Source of the DNA: Robertmurraya siralis
Lineage (GTDB): Bacteria > Bacillota > Bacilli > Bacillales > Cytobacillaceae
Length of the DNA stretch: 64,000 bases
Reading direction: 5' to 3'
Assembly (NCBI RefSeq): GCF_005502275.1
Contig: NZ_SWLZ01000023.1
Span: 1 to 64,000, forward strand
The position numbers and the translations under genes were made by a program. Below the pieces are notes generated by a model. That model worked only from the letters and a program-made list of their open reading frames with translations. It was not told the DNA's origin and did not search any database. Positions 1-8,244 of this stretch are shown here, piece after piece. The stretch's first letter is position 1. Each line of letters opens with the position of its first letter.

Positions 1-119
1 TATGTATTGGAATAGTTTAACATATTAGGTAAATTTTATTAGGAATCGTGTCGAAAAATATTTTTTTGGCACTCCAACAGCGGTTCAAACCGTTGATATA
101 TCAATATTTATAGAGGGAG
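1..119 (+). repeat. 119-bp IS-end-like repeat, copy 1
   Basis: This stretch matches the reverse complement of 43181-43298 almost base for base, with only a few differences. The similarity stops abruptly at the GAGGGAG at 113-119, so that edge looks like an element terminus. The other edge may lie upstream of the window. Copy 2 lies beyond the 3' end of a decayed IS110-family transposase, so by inference this is the non-coding right end of the same kind of element, oriented with its transposase to the left, outside the window. The terminus falls inside the ribosome site of the next gene. Confidence 0.7.
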
Positions 120-128
120 GACTTTTAG

Positions 129-568
129 TTGGAAATTTACCAAGCAACTATCGCAGATATAAATGGGTAGCCACCCTGTTTGATCAATATCGACAGTTCT
201 ACCAACAACCATCAGATCTCGAGGGGGCAAAAAGTTACATTAAGGAACGGCTTTCAAAGAAAGAATCGATCATTTTTATAGTGAAAAATGATGGTAATTA
301 CATCGGTTTTACCCAGCTTTACCCCACTTTCTCTTCCATTTCAATGGCGAGGGCATGGATTTTAAATGATCTATATGTGACAAAAAATGCTAGAAAAAAA
401 GGCGTTGGAGAACTGCTTCTACAAAAGGTAAAAGAGTTTGCCAGCGAAACCAAGGCAAAAAGCATCAGCTTAAGCACTGCTCCAGATAATGACACGGCTC
501 AACGCTTATATGAAAAACATGGCTACATAAAAGATGTCCAATTTTATCATTACGAGCTCAATTTATAA
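129..568 (+). pseudogene. GNAT family N-acetyltransferase, frameshifted
   Basis: The gene encodes a GNAT-fold acetyltransferase that would transfer acetyl from acetyl-CoA to an unknown amine. Translation from TTG 129 (ribosome site GGGAGG at 115-120) gives LEIYQATIADING and then hits TAG at 168. One base over, the frame continues as ATLFDQYRQFYQQ through the whole domain to the stop at 568, including the acetyl-CoA loop RKKGVGELLL and the late GNAT motif NDTAQRLYEKHGY. Restoring one G in the GGG at 165-167 gives one frame of about 147 residues, normal for the family. Either the gene is broken or a base was lost in sequencing. An ORF from GTG 281 alone would lack the first beta strand and helix. 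The substrate cannot be told. Confidence 0.8.
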
Positions 569-677
569 AAGGTAGAGGAAAACTGCACTGTTTCTCCACA
601 ATTTCTCAGTACACTATTGATCTAATCAAATTTCGTGATGGAAAAGCATGCAAACGTTTTGTCCATTATCAACTTAG

Positions 678-2060
678 GTGATAGGATTGAAAAATTTATC
701 GATTAAATTAGGCATTCTTTTTTTCATTATTATCTTTTCTCTAATTACTTCGATGCTCTTCTTTTTACATATGGGAATAGCCGACACAAAGGCGGAAGAG
801 GAGGTAATGGCACTGCAAGCAAGAGGAAATTCCCATCGGGCCGTTCTTGAAAATCACTTCGCTGAAGACATTATCGACCATGTGATTCTGATGGAATCAG
901 AGTCCTCAACAGATGTCGTCATTACCGATGAAAAAGGCACTGTAATTCGCTTCTCTGATCCGATAGACAACTTTGAAAAATATCTTCCGGCTCCTGGGCA
1001 GGAAATTCCTAGGGAAGGGCAAGTCATTGAAGATGATTGGAAGAGAGAAAGATATATTGCTACAGTCAGCCCTATTTATATCCATAATCATTTAATGGGC
1101 TATGTCTATATGTTTGAAAACACGGAATCGGTTCATTTAATGATGAAAAGTTTAAACGAACACTTTTTTCTTGCCGGCGTATTATCGATCATTTTCACCG
1201 TTATCATTATTGTCTTTCTCTCTAAAGGAATTACGAAACCTTTACTCACGATGAAAGAAGCAACCTATCAAATTAGCAAAGGAAACTTCTCTGTCTCCTT
1301 TCCGAAAACCTCTAAGGATGAGTTAGGCGATTTGGCACGCTCGATCGAAGCACTTGCCGCGGAACTAAATTACTTAAAGCAACAGCGGAGTGAGTTTCTC
1401 TCCAGCATTTCACATGAGTTGCGGACACCCCTTACCTATATAAAGGGCTATACCGATATTGTTAGAAAAAGAAACTTGAATGAAGAAGAGCAGCAGAAAT
1501 ATTTAACCATTATATCTGACGAAACAAATCGTCTCTCAAACCTTGTAAAAGAATTGTTTAACTTAGCAAAAATGGACCAAAATTCCTTTGTGATCCAAAA
1601 AGAGCGCCTAGATCTACAGCCATTATTAGAAAAAGTTTCGCAAAAACTGACACCCGCGCTTACAGAGAAAAAAATTCACTACATGTATCAGTGCCAGACA
1701 CAACTCTATTTAATGGCAGATCCCATCAAACTCGAACTCATTTTATTTAATCTTTTGGATAATGCCGTCAAATACTCAGATACAGAATCGGACATTACTT
1801 TAAACGCTTGGAAGGAAAAAGATTCGATCCTTATAGCCATCACTGATAATGGAAAAGGCATTCCAGAAAAAGATCTTCCTTATATTTTTAACCGCTTTTA
1901 TCGGGTCGATAAATCTAGAACGAGATCTCTTGGCGGAACAGGGCTTGGACTGGCCATTGTCCATGAACTTGTCCATGCCCACGATGCGGAAATCTCTGTT
2001 ACAAGTAAAGAAGGCGTAGGCACAAAGTTTCAATTAACGTTTAAGGAGGTCAGCAAATGA
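678..2060 (+). CDS. Sensor histidine kinase with HAMP domain
   Basis: Membrane sensor kinase of a two-component system, about 460 residues. In order: transmembrane helix near residues 9-30, an extracytoplasmic sensing region to about 160, a second helix near 163-185, HAMP linker, the phosphoacceptor H-box SSISHELRTPLTYIKGY, then the ATPase domain with N-box LLDNAVKYS, G1 DNGKGIP and G2 GTGLGLAIV. All catalytic boxes are intact. GTG 678 is annotated, but TTG 687 has the better spacing from AGGTGA at 676-681. The response regulator gene overlaps by four bases, so the pair is translationally coupled. The signal sensed is unknown. The class resembles WalK/PhoR-like kinases in domain order only. 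Confidence 0.93.
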   Translation: MIGLKNLSIKLGILFFIIIFSLITSMLFFLHMGIADTKAEEEVMALQARGNSHRAVLENHFAEDIIDHVILMESESSTDVVITDEKGTVIRFSDPIDNFEKYLPAPGQEIPREGQVIEDDWKRERYIATVSPIYIHNHLMGYVYMFENTESVHLMMKSLNEHFFLAGVLSIIFTVIIIVFLSKGITKPLLTMKEATYQISKGNFSVSFPKTSKDELGDLARSIEALAAELNYLKQQRSEFLSSISHELRTPLTYIKGYTDIVRKRNLNEEEQQKYLTIISDETNRLSNLVKELFNLAKMDQNSFVIQKERLDLQPLLEKVSQKLTPALTEKKIHYMYQCQTQLYLMADPIKLELILFNLLDNAVKYSDTESDITLNAWKEKDSILIAITDNGKGIPEKDLPYIFNRFYRVDKSRTRSLGGTGLGLAIVHELVHAHDAEISVTSKEGVGTKFQLTFKEVSK

Positions 2061-2734
2061 AGACGATTTTATTAATTGACGATGAGGCAATGATGCTTGA
2101 TTTACTGTCTTTATATTTAACTCCACTTGGCTATAAATGTGTGAAAAAGGAATCAGCAAAAGACGCGATCGCCTTTTTAGAGTCTGAACACGCTGACCTT
2201 ATCTTATTAGATGTGATGATGCCTGAAATGGACGGTTGGGAAGCCTGCAAAGAGATTCGAAGGCATTGGGACATTCCGATCATTATGCTTACTGCTATGA
2301 GTGAAAAATCAGATATTGTCAAAGGATTAAAAGGTGGAGCAGACGATTATATCTCAAAGCCCTTTGATGAAGATGAACTCACAGCAAGAATCGAAGCTGT
2401 TTTAAGAAGAAAAAAAGGGATATCAAGCAAGCTATATTTTAAAGGCATCATCTTAGACAACGACTCCTACCAAGTTCAGTACAATGGTAAAAATATTCCG
2501 CTAACCCCTAAAGAATTTGCAATGATGAGTTTATTCCTAAGCAACCAAAATAAAGTCTTTTCAAGAGAGCATTTAATTATGACGATTTGGGGCTTTGAGG
2601 TGGCAACGGAAGATCGTACCGTCGACTCACATGTGAGGAATTTACGGGACAAGCTTCGAAAGGCCGGTTTCCCCCCAGATGATTACTTGCAAACCGTCTG
2701 GGGTGTCGGCTATAAATGGGCCAGTAAAAGTTAG
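2057..2734 (+). CDS. OmpR/PhoB-family response regulator
   Basis: Cytoplasmic response regulator of 225 residues, partner of the kinase just upstream (ATGA overlap). The receiver domain shows the acidic pair in LIDDEAM, the phosphoacceptor Asp in LLDVMMPEMDGWE, the Thr in MLTAMS and the Lys in ISKPFDEDE. A winged-helix DNA-binding domain follows, with the typical LTPKEFAMMSLF and DRTVDSHVRNLRDKLRK segments and a final GVGYKW. It should be phosphorylated by the kinase and bind direct-repeat promoters. No target is evident nearby, because the following DNA runs into a convergent gene remnant. Confidence 0.94.
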   Translation: MKTILLIDDEAMMLDLLSLYLTPLGYKCVKKESAKDAIAFLESEHADLILLDVMMPEMDGWEACKEIRRHWDIPIIMLTAMSEKSDIVKGLKGGADDYISKPFDEDELTARIEAVLRRKKGISSKLYFKGIILDNDSYQVQYNGKNIPLTPKEFAMMSLFLSNQNKVFSREHLIMTIWGFEVATEDRTVDSHVRNLRDKLRKAGFPPDDYLQTVWGVGYKWASKS

Positions 2735-2863
2735 GTAAAAGGGATTGGCCATACTTTAGACGTTGTAAACTTCAAACAAATTAAGAATTGAGCTTAATCT
2801 TATGTGAATAAGATTCATTCCTAAGGACAAATCTCTGGATTTACGACTATATGGTCATTTCAC

Positions 2864-3247
2864 CTAAAAAAATCGTATTGCATCTTCGAATATCGTTTCT
2901 GCGATCATGATCCACAGCTGCTTTCCTTCGTACTCATCACAGTACAAACGATCAAGGCCTTTCTTTCGATATAAGAACCTACGGGGCTCCGATTGACTTA
3001 TCGTCGGTTGTAAAATTCAAACTAAAAGCTTATTGCTTGCTCCTGACATAACACATTCCAAGAGTGGTGCACAAACGATAAAATCTGCCTCTAAAAGGAG
3101 ACAGATAATCGTTTGTCGTGCTGGGATTTTCATGCGTTCTAATAGCTGCTCGATTGACCACTCTTTACACTCTTCTTTTCCGGTCTTATAGACTCTCGAT
3201 TCAACCGATAACAACCTTGTCCTCCCTTTCTCAAGGTAAATTCCCAC
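2864..3247 (-). pseudogene. Possible small hypothetical gene broken by an in-frame TGA
   Basis: On the minus strand, one 128-codon frame runs from GTG 3247 to TAG 2864 with a single interruption, TGA at 3017-3019. Both halves read like protein: the first has an acidic/basic helix-like stretch (EECKEWSIEQLLERMKIPARQ) and a hydrophobic Cys-rich segment, the second ends with LYCDEYEGKQLWIMIAETIF. No family is recognised. There is no good ribosome site before the GTG. It may be a decayed gene or chance; open frame after the stop is not rare at this length. Confidence 0.25.
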
Positions 3248-3337
3248 TCAATTCACTTTAAATAACTCGACTTTAACCACATCGCAATAAAGGGATTTAG
3301 AGAAAAAAATTACTGAGTGAAGAACATTCGACTTATT

Positions 3338-3928
3338 TTATTCAGCAGGAGACAATTCGTCTTCAGTTACCCATTTATGAAACTTGACTTCTTCTCCACT
3401 TGGAGTTGTGAAATCTACCATGTAGACAGTCGTTTCTTCAGCTGAATCAATGGTTGCTGTTGCGTCCTCCATACCTGCCATGTGGACAGCATCGGTTTTT
3501 ACCTCTGTCCCTGGAGCCAAAGGTGCATCACCCGGATTAACAAGTTCCTCGTGAATGACCCATTTATGATTTTCTACTCTTTCCCCACCAGTAGTTGGTG
3601 TATACGAAATGGCATAGACAGTTGTGTGGTAAGCTCCGGAAACAGTTGCTTCGGCTCCCATCATTCCCTCCATATGATCCGCTTCAATGATCACTTTGCT
3701 GCCAACTTCATAGGTTGGATTTTCTTCATCAACCAAACCTTCAGGCACTTCCCCTGTTCCGGACATCTCCATATGACTGTGATCTCCACCTGTCGATTGT
3801 TCTGTAGGAGCAGTTTCATCATCCCCTTCTACAGCTTCGTCATCACCTCCATTGGAACATGCTCCTAAGATAAAAATGAAAGCCGCTAATAAAAAGATAG
3901 TCCATTTTCCATTTAATTTTTTAAACAT
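3338..3928 (-). CDS. ydhK: DUF1541 lipoprotein (YdhK-like)
   Basis: Exported lipoprotein of 196 residues. The signal peptide ends in the lipobox LGAC (Cys about residue 24), followed by an acidic, Thr/Ser-rich linker containing HSHMEM. Two tandem DUF1541 units follow: one from GSKVIIEADHMEGMMGAEATVSGAY to NHKWVIHEEL, the second from GTEVKTDAVHMAGMEDATATIDSAE to FHKWVTEDEL. This layout matches the YdhK family of Bacillus. The function is not established; His/Met-rich pairs such as DHMEGMMG and VHMAGME could suit metal binding, which is my inference. The start has a strong AGGAGG. It appears to be a single-gene unit. Confidence 0.85.
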   Translation of the reverse strand: MFKKLNGKWTIFLLAAFIFILGACSNGGDDEAVEGDDETAPTEQSTGGDHSHMEMSGTGEVPEGLVDEENPTYEVGSKVIIEADHMEGMMGAEATVSGAYHTTVYAISYTPTTGGERVENHKWVIHEELVNPGDAPLAPGTEVKTDAVHMAGMEDATATIDSAEETTVYMVDFTTPSGEEVKFHKWVTEDELSPAE

Positions 3929-4194
3929 TTGTAATTCCTCCTTAGTAAATCATAGTGAGTTTTATCACAATGCATACTTTAACAAGAAAGTATGCAGAAA
4001 TGATGGAGATCCCCAGTCGAATTTTTTGAGCATTTTGTGACGGTTTCTCTCAAGCAAGAGTATCTCCAAATTTAAAATACATTGGTAGGATCATCCTATA
4101 CTTCCAATCATTCATCATCGACAAAATTCGACAAGGTTCGTATACTAGATTTAACAATAAATTTTGGGTTGGTAAGCCATAATCTTATTGTTTC

Positions 4195-4219
4195 CTCCGA
4201 GTTTTCAACTCGGAGTTTT
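4195..4219 (+). terminator. Hairpin with short T tail
   Basis: CTCCGAG (4195-4201) pairs with CTCGGAG (4209-4215) around a seven-base loop and is followed by TTTTA. No confident plus-strand gene ends here, so its role is unclear; it sits just before a second, stronger hairpin. Confidence 0.4.
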
Positions 4220-4228
4220 ACATATAGC

Positions 4229-4261
4229 CAAAAAGAGTACTCATTGCAGTACTCTTTTTTA
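4229..4261. terminator. Bidirectional intrinsic terminator
   Basis: AAAAGAGTACT (4231-4241) pairs perfectly with AGTACTCTTTT (4248-4258), giving T runs on both strands. On the minus strand it lies downstream of the possible small ORF at 4393-4596. Confidence 0.8.
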
Positions 4262-4392
4262 TTGTAAATTCATCAAAACGATAGATTCCCAAATTTCTTA
4301 TTTTACATATGGAATCCATTCAATCAATCAATTTGAAATCTTTATTAATACATATAAGTTCAAAATATTATTGTCTTCAGTTACTGGTCTTG

Positions 4393-4596
4393 TTACGGTA
4401 AGTTTTGCAGTAAAAAAATGAATAAAAGCGACAAAAAAATTTCGGCTAGCAAGAGAGCCTTCATCATCACGTTCTCCCTACTTGTTCTATAAGCTATATT
4501 ATGGGCCGAAACAGCTATTTTATCCTTTGATGGTGTATAACTTAAATTGGTTAAATAATCGTCCGGATCTAAATTCCACAGACCGACTTTCTTCAC
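4393..4596 (-). CDS. Possible small membrane protein
   Basis: A 67-codon frame from GTG 4596 ends in a strongly hydrophobic segment, MMKALLLAEIFLSLLFIFLL, that would span the membrane. A shorter start at the ATGATG of that segment has an upstream GGGAGAACGTG that could serve as ribosome site and would give a peptide of about 24 residues. The frame lies between two intrinsic terminators (4690-4735 and 4229-4261), so a separate minus-strand transcript is possible. No family is recognised and it may not be a gene. Confidence 0.25.
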   Translation of the reverse strand: MKKVGLWNLDPDDYLTNLSYTPSKDKIAVSAHNIAYRTSRENVMMKALLLAEIFLSLLFIFLLQNLP

Positions 4597-4689
4597 TTCT
4601 ACTATAAAAGATAGTAATGCGGTCGCTATCTATTTAATGCCTCTATGGTCATTACAGGAGTAGGTATACCCTAAACTCGCATTTAAAAA

Positions 4690-4735
4690 CTCCGTCTGGA
4701 AACTCAATATATCCGATCGAATTTTCAGACGGAGA
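4690..4735 (-). terminator. Intrinsic terminator of the Crp/Fnr gene
   Basis: CTCCGTCTG at 4690-4698 pairs with CAGACGGAG at 4727-4735. Read on the minus strand the stem is followed by TTTTT. It lies just after the stop of the Crp/Fnr-type gene. Confidence 0.85.
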
Positions 4736-4760
4736 TTTCATTTAATGGGTGCTAAAATTG

Positions 4761-5453
4761 CTATTGGCTAACAACGAACAGTTGTTCTAAATCTAAAATT
4801 TTGATTCTTTTATTCCCTTTCTGTTCAATATAGCCTGCTTCTACAAATTCTGTTAACTTACGACTAATCGTTTCTGGGGTTGTTCCAAGATAGGAAGCTA
4901 AATCCTTTTTACTCATCGGTAAATCAAATTCATTGCCATCTTTTTCTTGCTTGAGACTTTCAACTAAGTAAAGGGCGAGCCTCGTCTCTACCTTCTCTGT
5001 CGTAAACCTCATCGTCTGCCTCTCCAACATATCCAATCTATTCGAAAGCTCTGCTAACATTTTGAATGAAATCACAGGGTATTTTATTAAAAGTTCCTGC
5101 AAGCTCGTTTTTTGGATGACACACACTACAGTATCTTCCATCGCTTCCGCAAATGAATGATGAAGCGAATCCATGAACAATGGTTGCACATCAGTGAAGT
5201 CACCTGGATATAAAATCCGAATTAATTGCTCCTTTCCTGATTCTGAAAGTCTGTAAATCTTTATTTTCCCTTCCTTCACAATGTAAAGGGAGTCTGAAAC
5301 ATCCCCTGCATGATGAATGATCTCTTTATTCTTATAAGAAACAGCTTTTACTGTTCTCATAATTTCCTTTAAATGCGCCTCCCCTAACCCGCTAAAAATG
5401 GGAACCCTTGAAACACATGCTTGATGAATGAATATTTTTTCTTCTAGTTCCAA
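4761..5453 (-). CDS. Crp/Fnr-family transcription regulator
   Basis: DNA-binding regulator of 230 residues. The N-terminal half is a cyclic-nucleotide-type beta barrel (VSDSLYIVKEGKIKIYRLSE, LYPGDFTDVQPLF), then the long dimer helix, then a Crp-type helix-turn-helix with MSKKDLASYLGTTPETISRKL as the recognition part. It has a Cys near the start (HQACVSRVPIF) and another in VVCVIQ, but not the four-Cys set of enterobacterial FNR, so an iron-sulfur cluster of that kind is not supported. It lies 62 bases behind the ATPase gene in the same operon. Two FNR-type boxes (7958-7971 and 9002-9015) precede this operon and the nearby metal chaperone gene, so it likely controls both and itself. The effector (oxygen, redox or metal) is inferred only. 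Confidence 0.9.
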   Translation of the reverse strand: MELEEKIFIHQACVSRVPIFSGLGEAHLKEIMRTVKAVSYKNKEIIHHAGDVSDSLYIVKEGKIKIYRLSESGKEQLIRILYPGDFTDVQPLFMDSLHHSFAEAMEDTVVCVIQKTSLQELLIKYPVISFKMLAELSNRLDMLERQTMRFTTEKVETRLALYLVESLKQEKDGNEFDLPMSKKDLASYLGTTPETISRKLTEFVEAGYIEQKGNKRIKILDLEQLFVVSQ

Positions 5454-5515
5454 TTTGAATCAACCCCTATTTGGAATAACACATTGCTTAACGTTTTAAT
5501 TTTATTTCAGTTCTC

Positions 5516-7426
5516 TCATTTAAGAAGTGAACTTCCCCACTGTTTTCTATATGCAGTTTGTGCCTTTGTTCCAAGCTTTTTAGATTTTTGATTAAACCCA
5601 ATAAGTCTCATTCCGTTCAAAATCACAAGCAACACACTTGCCTCATGGATAAACATTCCGGATGCTAAATGAATAGAGTCAATCAGTACTCCTATGAGTA
5701 GAATAAATACGGTTGCTACAGCCAAAAAGGTATTTTGCTTCATATTACGAATCGTTGCCTTCGACAAAGCGTAGGCGTGAGAAAATTGCATTAGCTTGTC
5801 GCCCATTAAGACGACATCCGCTGTTTCCATTGAAATATCTGTGCCACTCTGCCCCATAGCTAAACCAACATCTGCTGAAGCAATCGCCGGTGCATCGTTA
5901 ATCCCATCTCCTGCCATAGCAACGATACGATCCTGTTGTTTGAACATTTTTACATATTCTACTTTTTGCTCCGGCAGTAACTCTGCATAGAATTTGTCAA
6001 TCCCCAATTGAGTAGCCACTAGTTCAGCCGTATAGCAGTTATCTCCAGTTAACATAATGATATTTTCGACCCCGCTTTTTCTCATTTCGTTCAAAGCCTT
6101 TGCCGCATCCTCACGAATTTGATCGGCAATCGATATGACAGCGATCATCTGATCCTCTACTGCTACAAAGACCGCAGTATTCCCACCTATCTCACGTTCT
6201 TCTGCATATTGGGAAAGTTCATTTGGAAGTTCCACTTTTTCATTTTTCATTAATTTGCGGTTGCCAATCACAAGCCTTCGACCATCTACCTTGGCACGAA
6301 TCCCATGTCCTTTCACTACTTCCCCTTCTTCCGGTGCTTTCGTTATAGGTAAATGTCGAGCCTTCGCTTCCTTGATAATGGCTTGCCCTAAATGATGCTC
6401 TGAAATCAGTTCAGCATGTGCAACTAATCGTAGTAATTCATTTTCTTCGAACTCCTGAAAAAGGCGGATATCGGTAACCTCTGGTCTTCCTTTTGTTAAT
6501 GTCCCTGTTTTATCAAACATCAATGTATCCACTTTCGAGAGCTTTTCCATTACTTCTCCACCTTTGACCAAGACGCCATGCTTGGCCCCATTTCCAATCC
6601 CTGCAACATTAGATACAGGAGCACCAATTACTAATGCTCCAGGGCAAGCGATGACAAGAAATGTAATCGCAAGATGAAGATCTCTGGTTATAACAAATAC
6701 GAGGGTAGCTAAACCAACTACTGCCGGTGTATAGTACTGGGAAAACGTATTAAGAAACTTTTCCGTTTTCGTTTTTGATTCTTGCGCCTCTTCGACTAGT
6801 TCAATAATTCTCGAAAAAGTCGTATCATCTCCTACTTTTTCAGCGATGATCTCAATAAAACCATTGTCTACAATCGTTCCACTAAATACATGATCCTTTT
6901 CATTTTTCCTTGCTGGAATTGCTTCACCAGTAATAGCAGCCTCATTTATAAAAGCGTGCCCTGATACAATCCTTCCATCTACGGGAATCTTTGCACCTGA
7001 TTGAATCACTACTCGCTCTCCGAATTCAACGTCCTCAACTGAGACTATCTTTTGTGATCCATTCCGAACCACAATCGCCTCCTGGGGAGCCATGTCCACC
7101 AATTCTTTTAATGCTGAACGCGTTTTTGCCAATGTACCTGCTTCCAAAAAATCCCCAAATAAGAATAAAAACGTGACAACCGCTGCCTCGAAATATTCTT
7201 GAATAAAAATAGCGCCAATCACAGCAATGGTGACTAATAATTCAATACTAAAAGCTTTCATTTTAACAGAGTGATAGGCTTTCATGGCAATAGGGATACC
7301 GGCAACAAAGGTAGCCAAAATAAAGGCCATTTTCTTCATTCCCTCAATATCAAAACCGCTAGCGAACAAACCACTTATGATTAAAACAAATGAGATACTG
7401 GTCAGGTAATTTTTATTTTTATTCAT
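5516..7426 (-). CDS. P1B-type heavy-metal ATPase with CPG motif
   Basis: Membrane pump of about 636 residues that uses ATP to move a transition metal, probably out of the cell. It has no N-terminal metal-binding domain; the transmembrane bundle starts at once. Visible motifs: actuator TGEAIP, membrane metal site ACPGALVIGAP (Cys near residue 261), phosphorylation site DKTGTLTKG (Asp near 305), nucleotide-domain SEHHLGQAI where most relatives have SEHPL, and hinge GDGINDAPA. The usual CPC is CPG here, as in a group of Firmicutes CadA-like pumps I recall, so the metal cannot be assigned; Zn, Cd or Co are candidates. The start is ATG 7426, overlapping the flavodoxin stop in ATGA. The operon is flavodoxin, ATPase, Crp/Fnr regulator. 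Confidence 0.92.
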   Translation of the reverse strand: MNKNKNYLTSISFVLIISGLFASGFDIEGMKKMAFILATFVAGIPIAMKAYHSVKMKAFSIELLVTIAVIGAIFIQEYFEAAVVTFLFLFGDFLEAGTLAKTRSALKELVDMAPQEAIVVRNGSQKIVSVEDVEFGERVVIQSGAKIPVDGRIVSGHAFINEAAITGEAIPARKNEKDHVFSGTIVDNGFIEIIAEKVGDDTTFSRIIELVEEAQESKTKTEKFLNTFSQYYTPAVVGLATLVFVITRDLHLAITFLVIACPGALVIGAPVSNVAGIGNGAKHGVLVKGGEVMEKLSKVDTLMFDKTGTLTKGRPEVTDIRLFQEFEENELLRLVAHAELISEHHLGQAIIKEAKARHLPITKAPEEGEVVKGHGIRAKVDGRRLVIGNRKLMKNEKVELPNELSQYAEEREIGGNTAVFVAVEDQMIAVISIADQIREDAAKALNEMRKSGVENIIMLTGDNCYTAELVATQLGIDKFYAELLPEQKVEYVKMFKQQDRIVAMAGDGINDAPAIASADVGLAMGQSGTDISMETADVVLMGDKLMQFSHAYALSKATIRNMKQNTFLAVATVFILLIGVLIDSIHLASGMFIHEASVLLVILNGMRLIGFNQKSKKLGTKAQTAYRKQWGSSLLK

Positions 7427-7884
7427 CGCTTCGCGCACCCCATTTTTTCTATCATCAATCTCTCAACAAACCACTTACATTCAGTTTGTATTTCCTGCTC
7501 ATCGCTGCTTCTGCTATCCACTTTTAAGCCGTTTGTGATGATGTCACATCCGCAAGCTCTTAACCCATCTTCCAAAATGTCAACAGCTCTGGCAAAATGT
7601 TTATAAGATGAATCCCCTGGACCAAAGGCAGCAGCTTTTTTTCCTGTTAAATTCATCTGTACCATTTCTTCGTAAAAATCGATGAATTCATCAGATAAGT
7701 CTCCGTCCCCCCATGTTGGACAACCGAGCAAAATTCGTTCATATGCTGGCAACTCTTCACCAAAAGCATCGAAGGCATCTTTCACAACTACTTGTTCACC
7801 ACTCTTTACTAATTGCTCCGCTAAAGCATACGCCATCTGCTCTGTAGTTCCAGTCATACTAGAAAAAATAATAATCGTATTCAC
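7423..7884 (-). CDS. Short-chain flavodoxin
   Basis: FMN-binding electron carrier of about 153 residues. The start chosen is GTG 7882-7884, giving NTIIIFSSMTGTTEQM with the phosphate-binding loop right at the N terminus as in flavodoxins; an earlier start would add a non-homologous tail. The isoalloxazine loops are CPTWGDGDLSDEF and FGPGDSSYKHF. It is the first gene of an operon with the metal ATPase (four-base overlap) and the Crp/Fnr regulator. A perfect FNR-type box lies at -41.5 from a TATGAT -10. Flavodoxins often replace ferredoxin when iron is short; whether that applies here, or whether it serves a thiol or metal reductase, is open. Confidence 0.9.
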   Translation of the reverse strand: MNTIIIFSSMTGTTEQMAYALAEQLVKSGEQVVVKDAFDAFGEELPAYERILLGCPTWGDGDLSDEFIDFYEEMVQMNLTGKKAAAFGPGDSSYKHFARAVDILEDGLRACGCDIITNGLKVDSRSSDEQEIQTECKWFVERLMIEKMGCAKR

Positions 7885-7927
7885 AGTCTCACTTCCTACC
7901 TTAAAGAACTTCACTATCATTATGAAT

Positions 7928-7971
7928 TAATCATAGTCACATTCATTTGCAATTGAATTGATCCTCATCAA
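7928..7971 (-). promoter_or_regulatory. FNR-type box and -10 of the flavodoxin operon
   Basis: TTGAT at 7958-7962 and ATCAA at 7967-7971 form the perfect palindrome TTGATGAGGATCAA on the minus strand, the classical FNR consensus. A minus-strand TATGAT lies at 7930-7935. With transcription starting near 7923 the box centre falls at -41.5, the standard class II activator position. No good -35 is needed or seen. Confidence 0.75.
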
Positions 7972-7990
7972 TTTCATCTAAAAATTGGCT

Positions 7991-8025
7991 CAAAAAAAAA
8001 AGCTCCTGCACAAAATAGCAAAAGC
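7991..8025 (-). terminator. Intrinsic terminator after the 37-residue ORF
   Basis: On the minus strand GCTTTTGC pairs with GCAGGAGC (two G-U pairs; plus-strand positions 8018-8025 and 8002-8009) and is followed by about ten T. It lies directly downstream of the small membrane ORF and supports its transcription. Confidence 0.7.
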
Positions 8026-8035
8026 CTTTCTTTGT

Positions 8036-8149
8036 TTAATCATTAAATTTATAAACCTTTTTGTTCAAAATAAAAATCCCGACAATAGAGACAACAAAAA
8101 ATACGATGCCAGATATGGTGGTTGGAGCTAAGAATTTTAAAAAATCCAT
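8036..8149 (-). CDS. Small membrane protein, 37 residues
   Basis: A 37-codon frame starts at ATG 8149 behind a GTGAGGG ribosome site and ends with TAA at 8036. It reads MDFLKFLAPTTISG, then one membrane helix (IVFFVVSIVGIFIL), then a short basic tail NKKVYKFND. The single helix, positive tail, ribosome site and a terminator immediately after it argue for a real gene. It is divergent from the MarR gene and shares its promoter region, so the MarR protein may control it. The function is unknown. Confidence 0.55.
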   Translation of the reverse strand: MDFLKFLAPTTISGIVFFVVSIVGIFILNKKVYKFND

Positions 8150-8172
8150 ATTAATCCCTCACTTTATATCCT

Positions 8173-8218
8173 AATACGATATATTTATTGTATTTAAATT
8201 ATATCGTGTTAAGATATA
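8173..8218. promoter_or_regulatory. Probable MarR operator region
   Basis: The gap between the divergent small ORF and the MarR gene holds an inverted repeat, AATACGATATA (8173-8183) against TATATCGTGTT (8200-8210), one mismatch. The second arm also forms TATATC-N7-GATATA with 8213-8218. Such AT-rich overlapping palindromes next to a marR gene are typical autoregulatory operators. Confidence 0.55.
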
Positions 8219-8244
8219 TTTATCAAGATTAAAGGTGGATTTCT

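Noticed and set aside
3017-3019. Selenocysteine read-through of the TGA
   Set aside because: No SECIS-like hairpin follows and no selenocysteine genes are seen; decay or chance is simpler.
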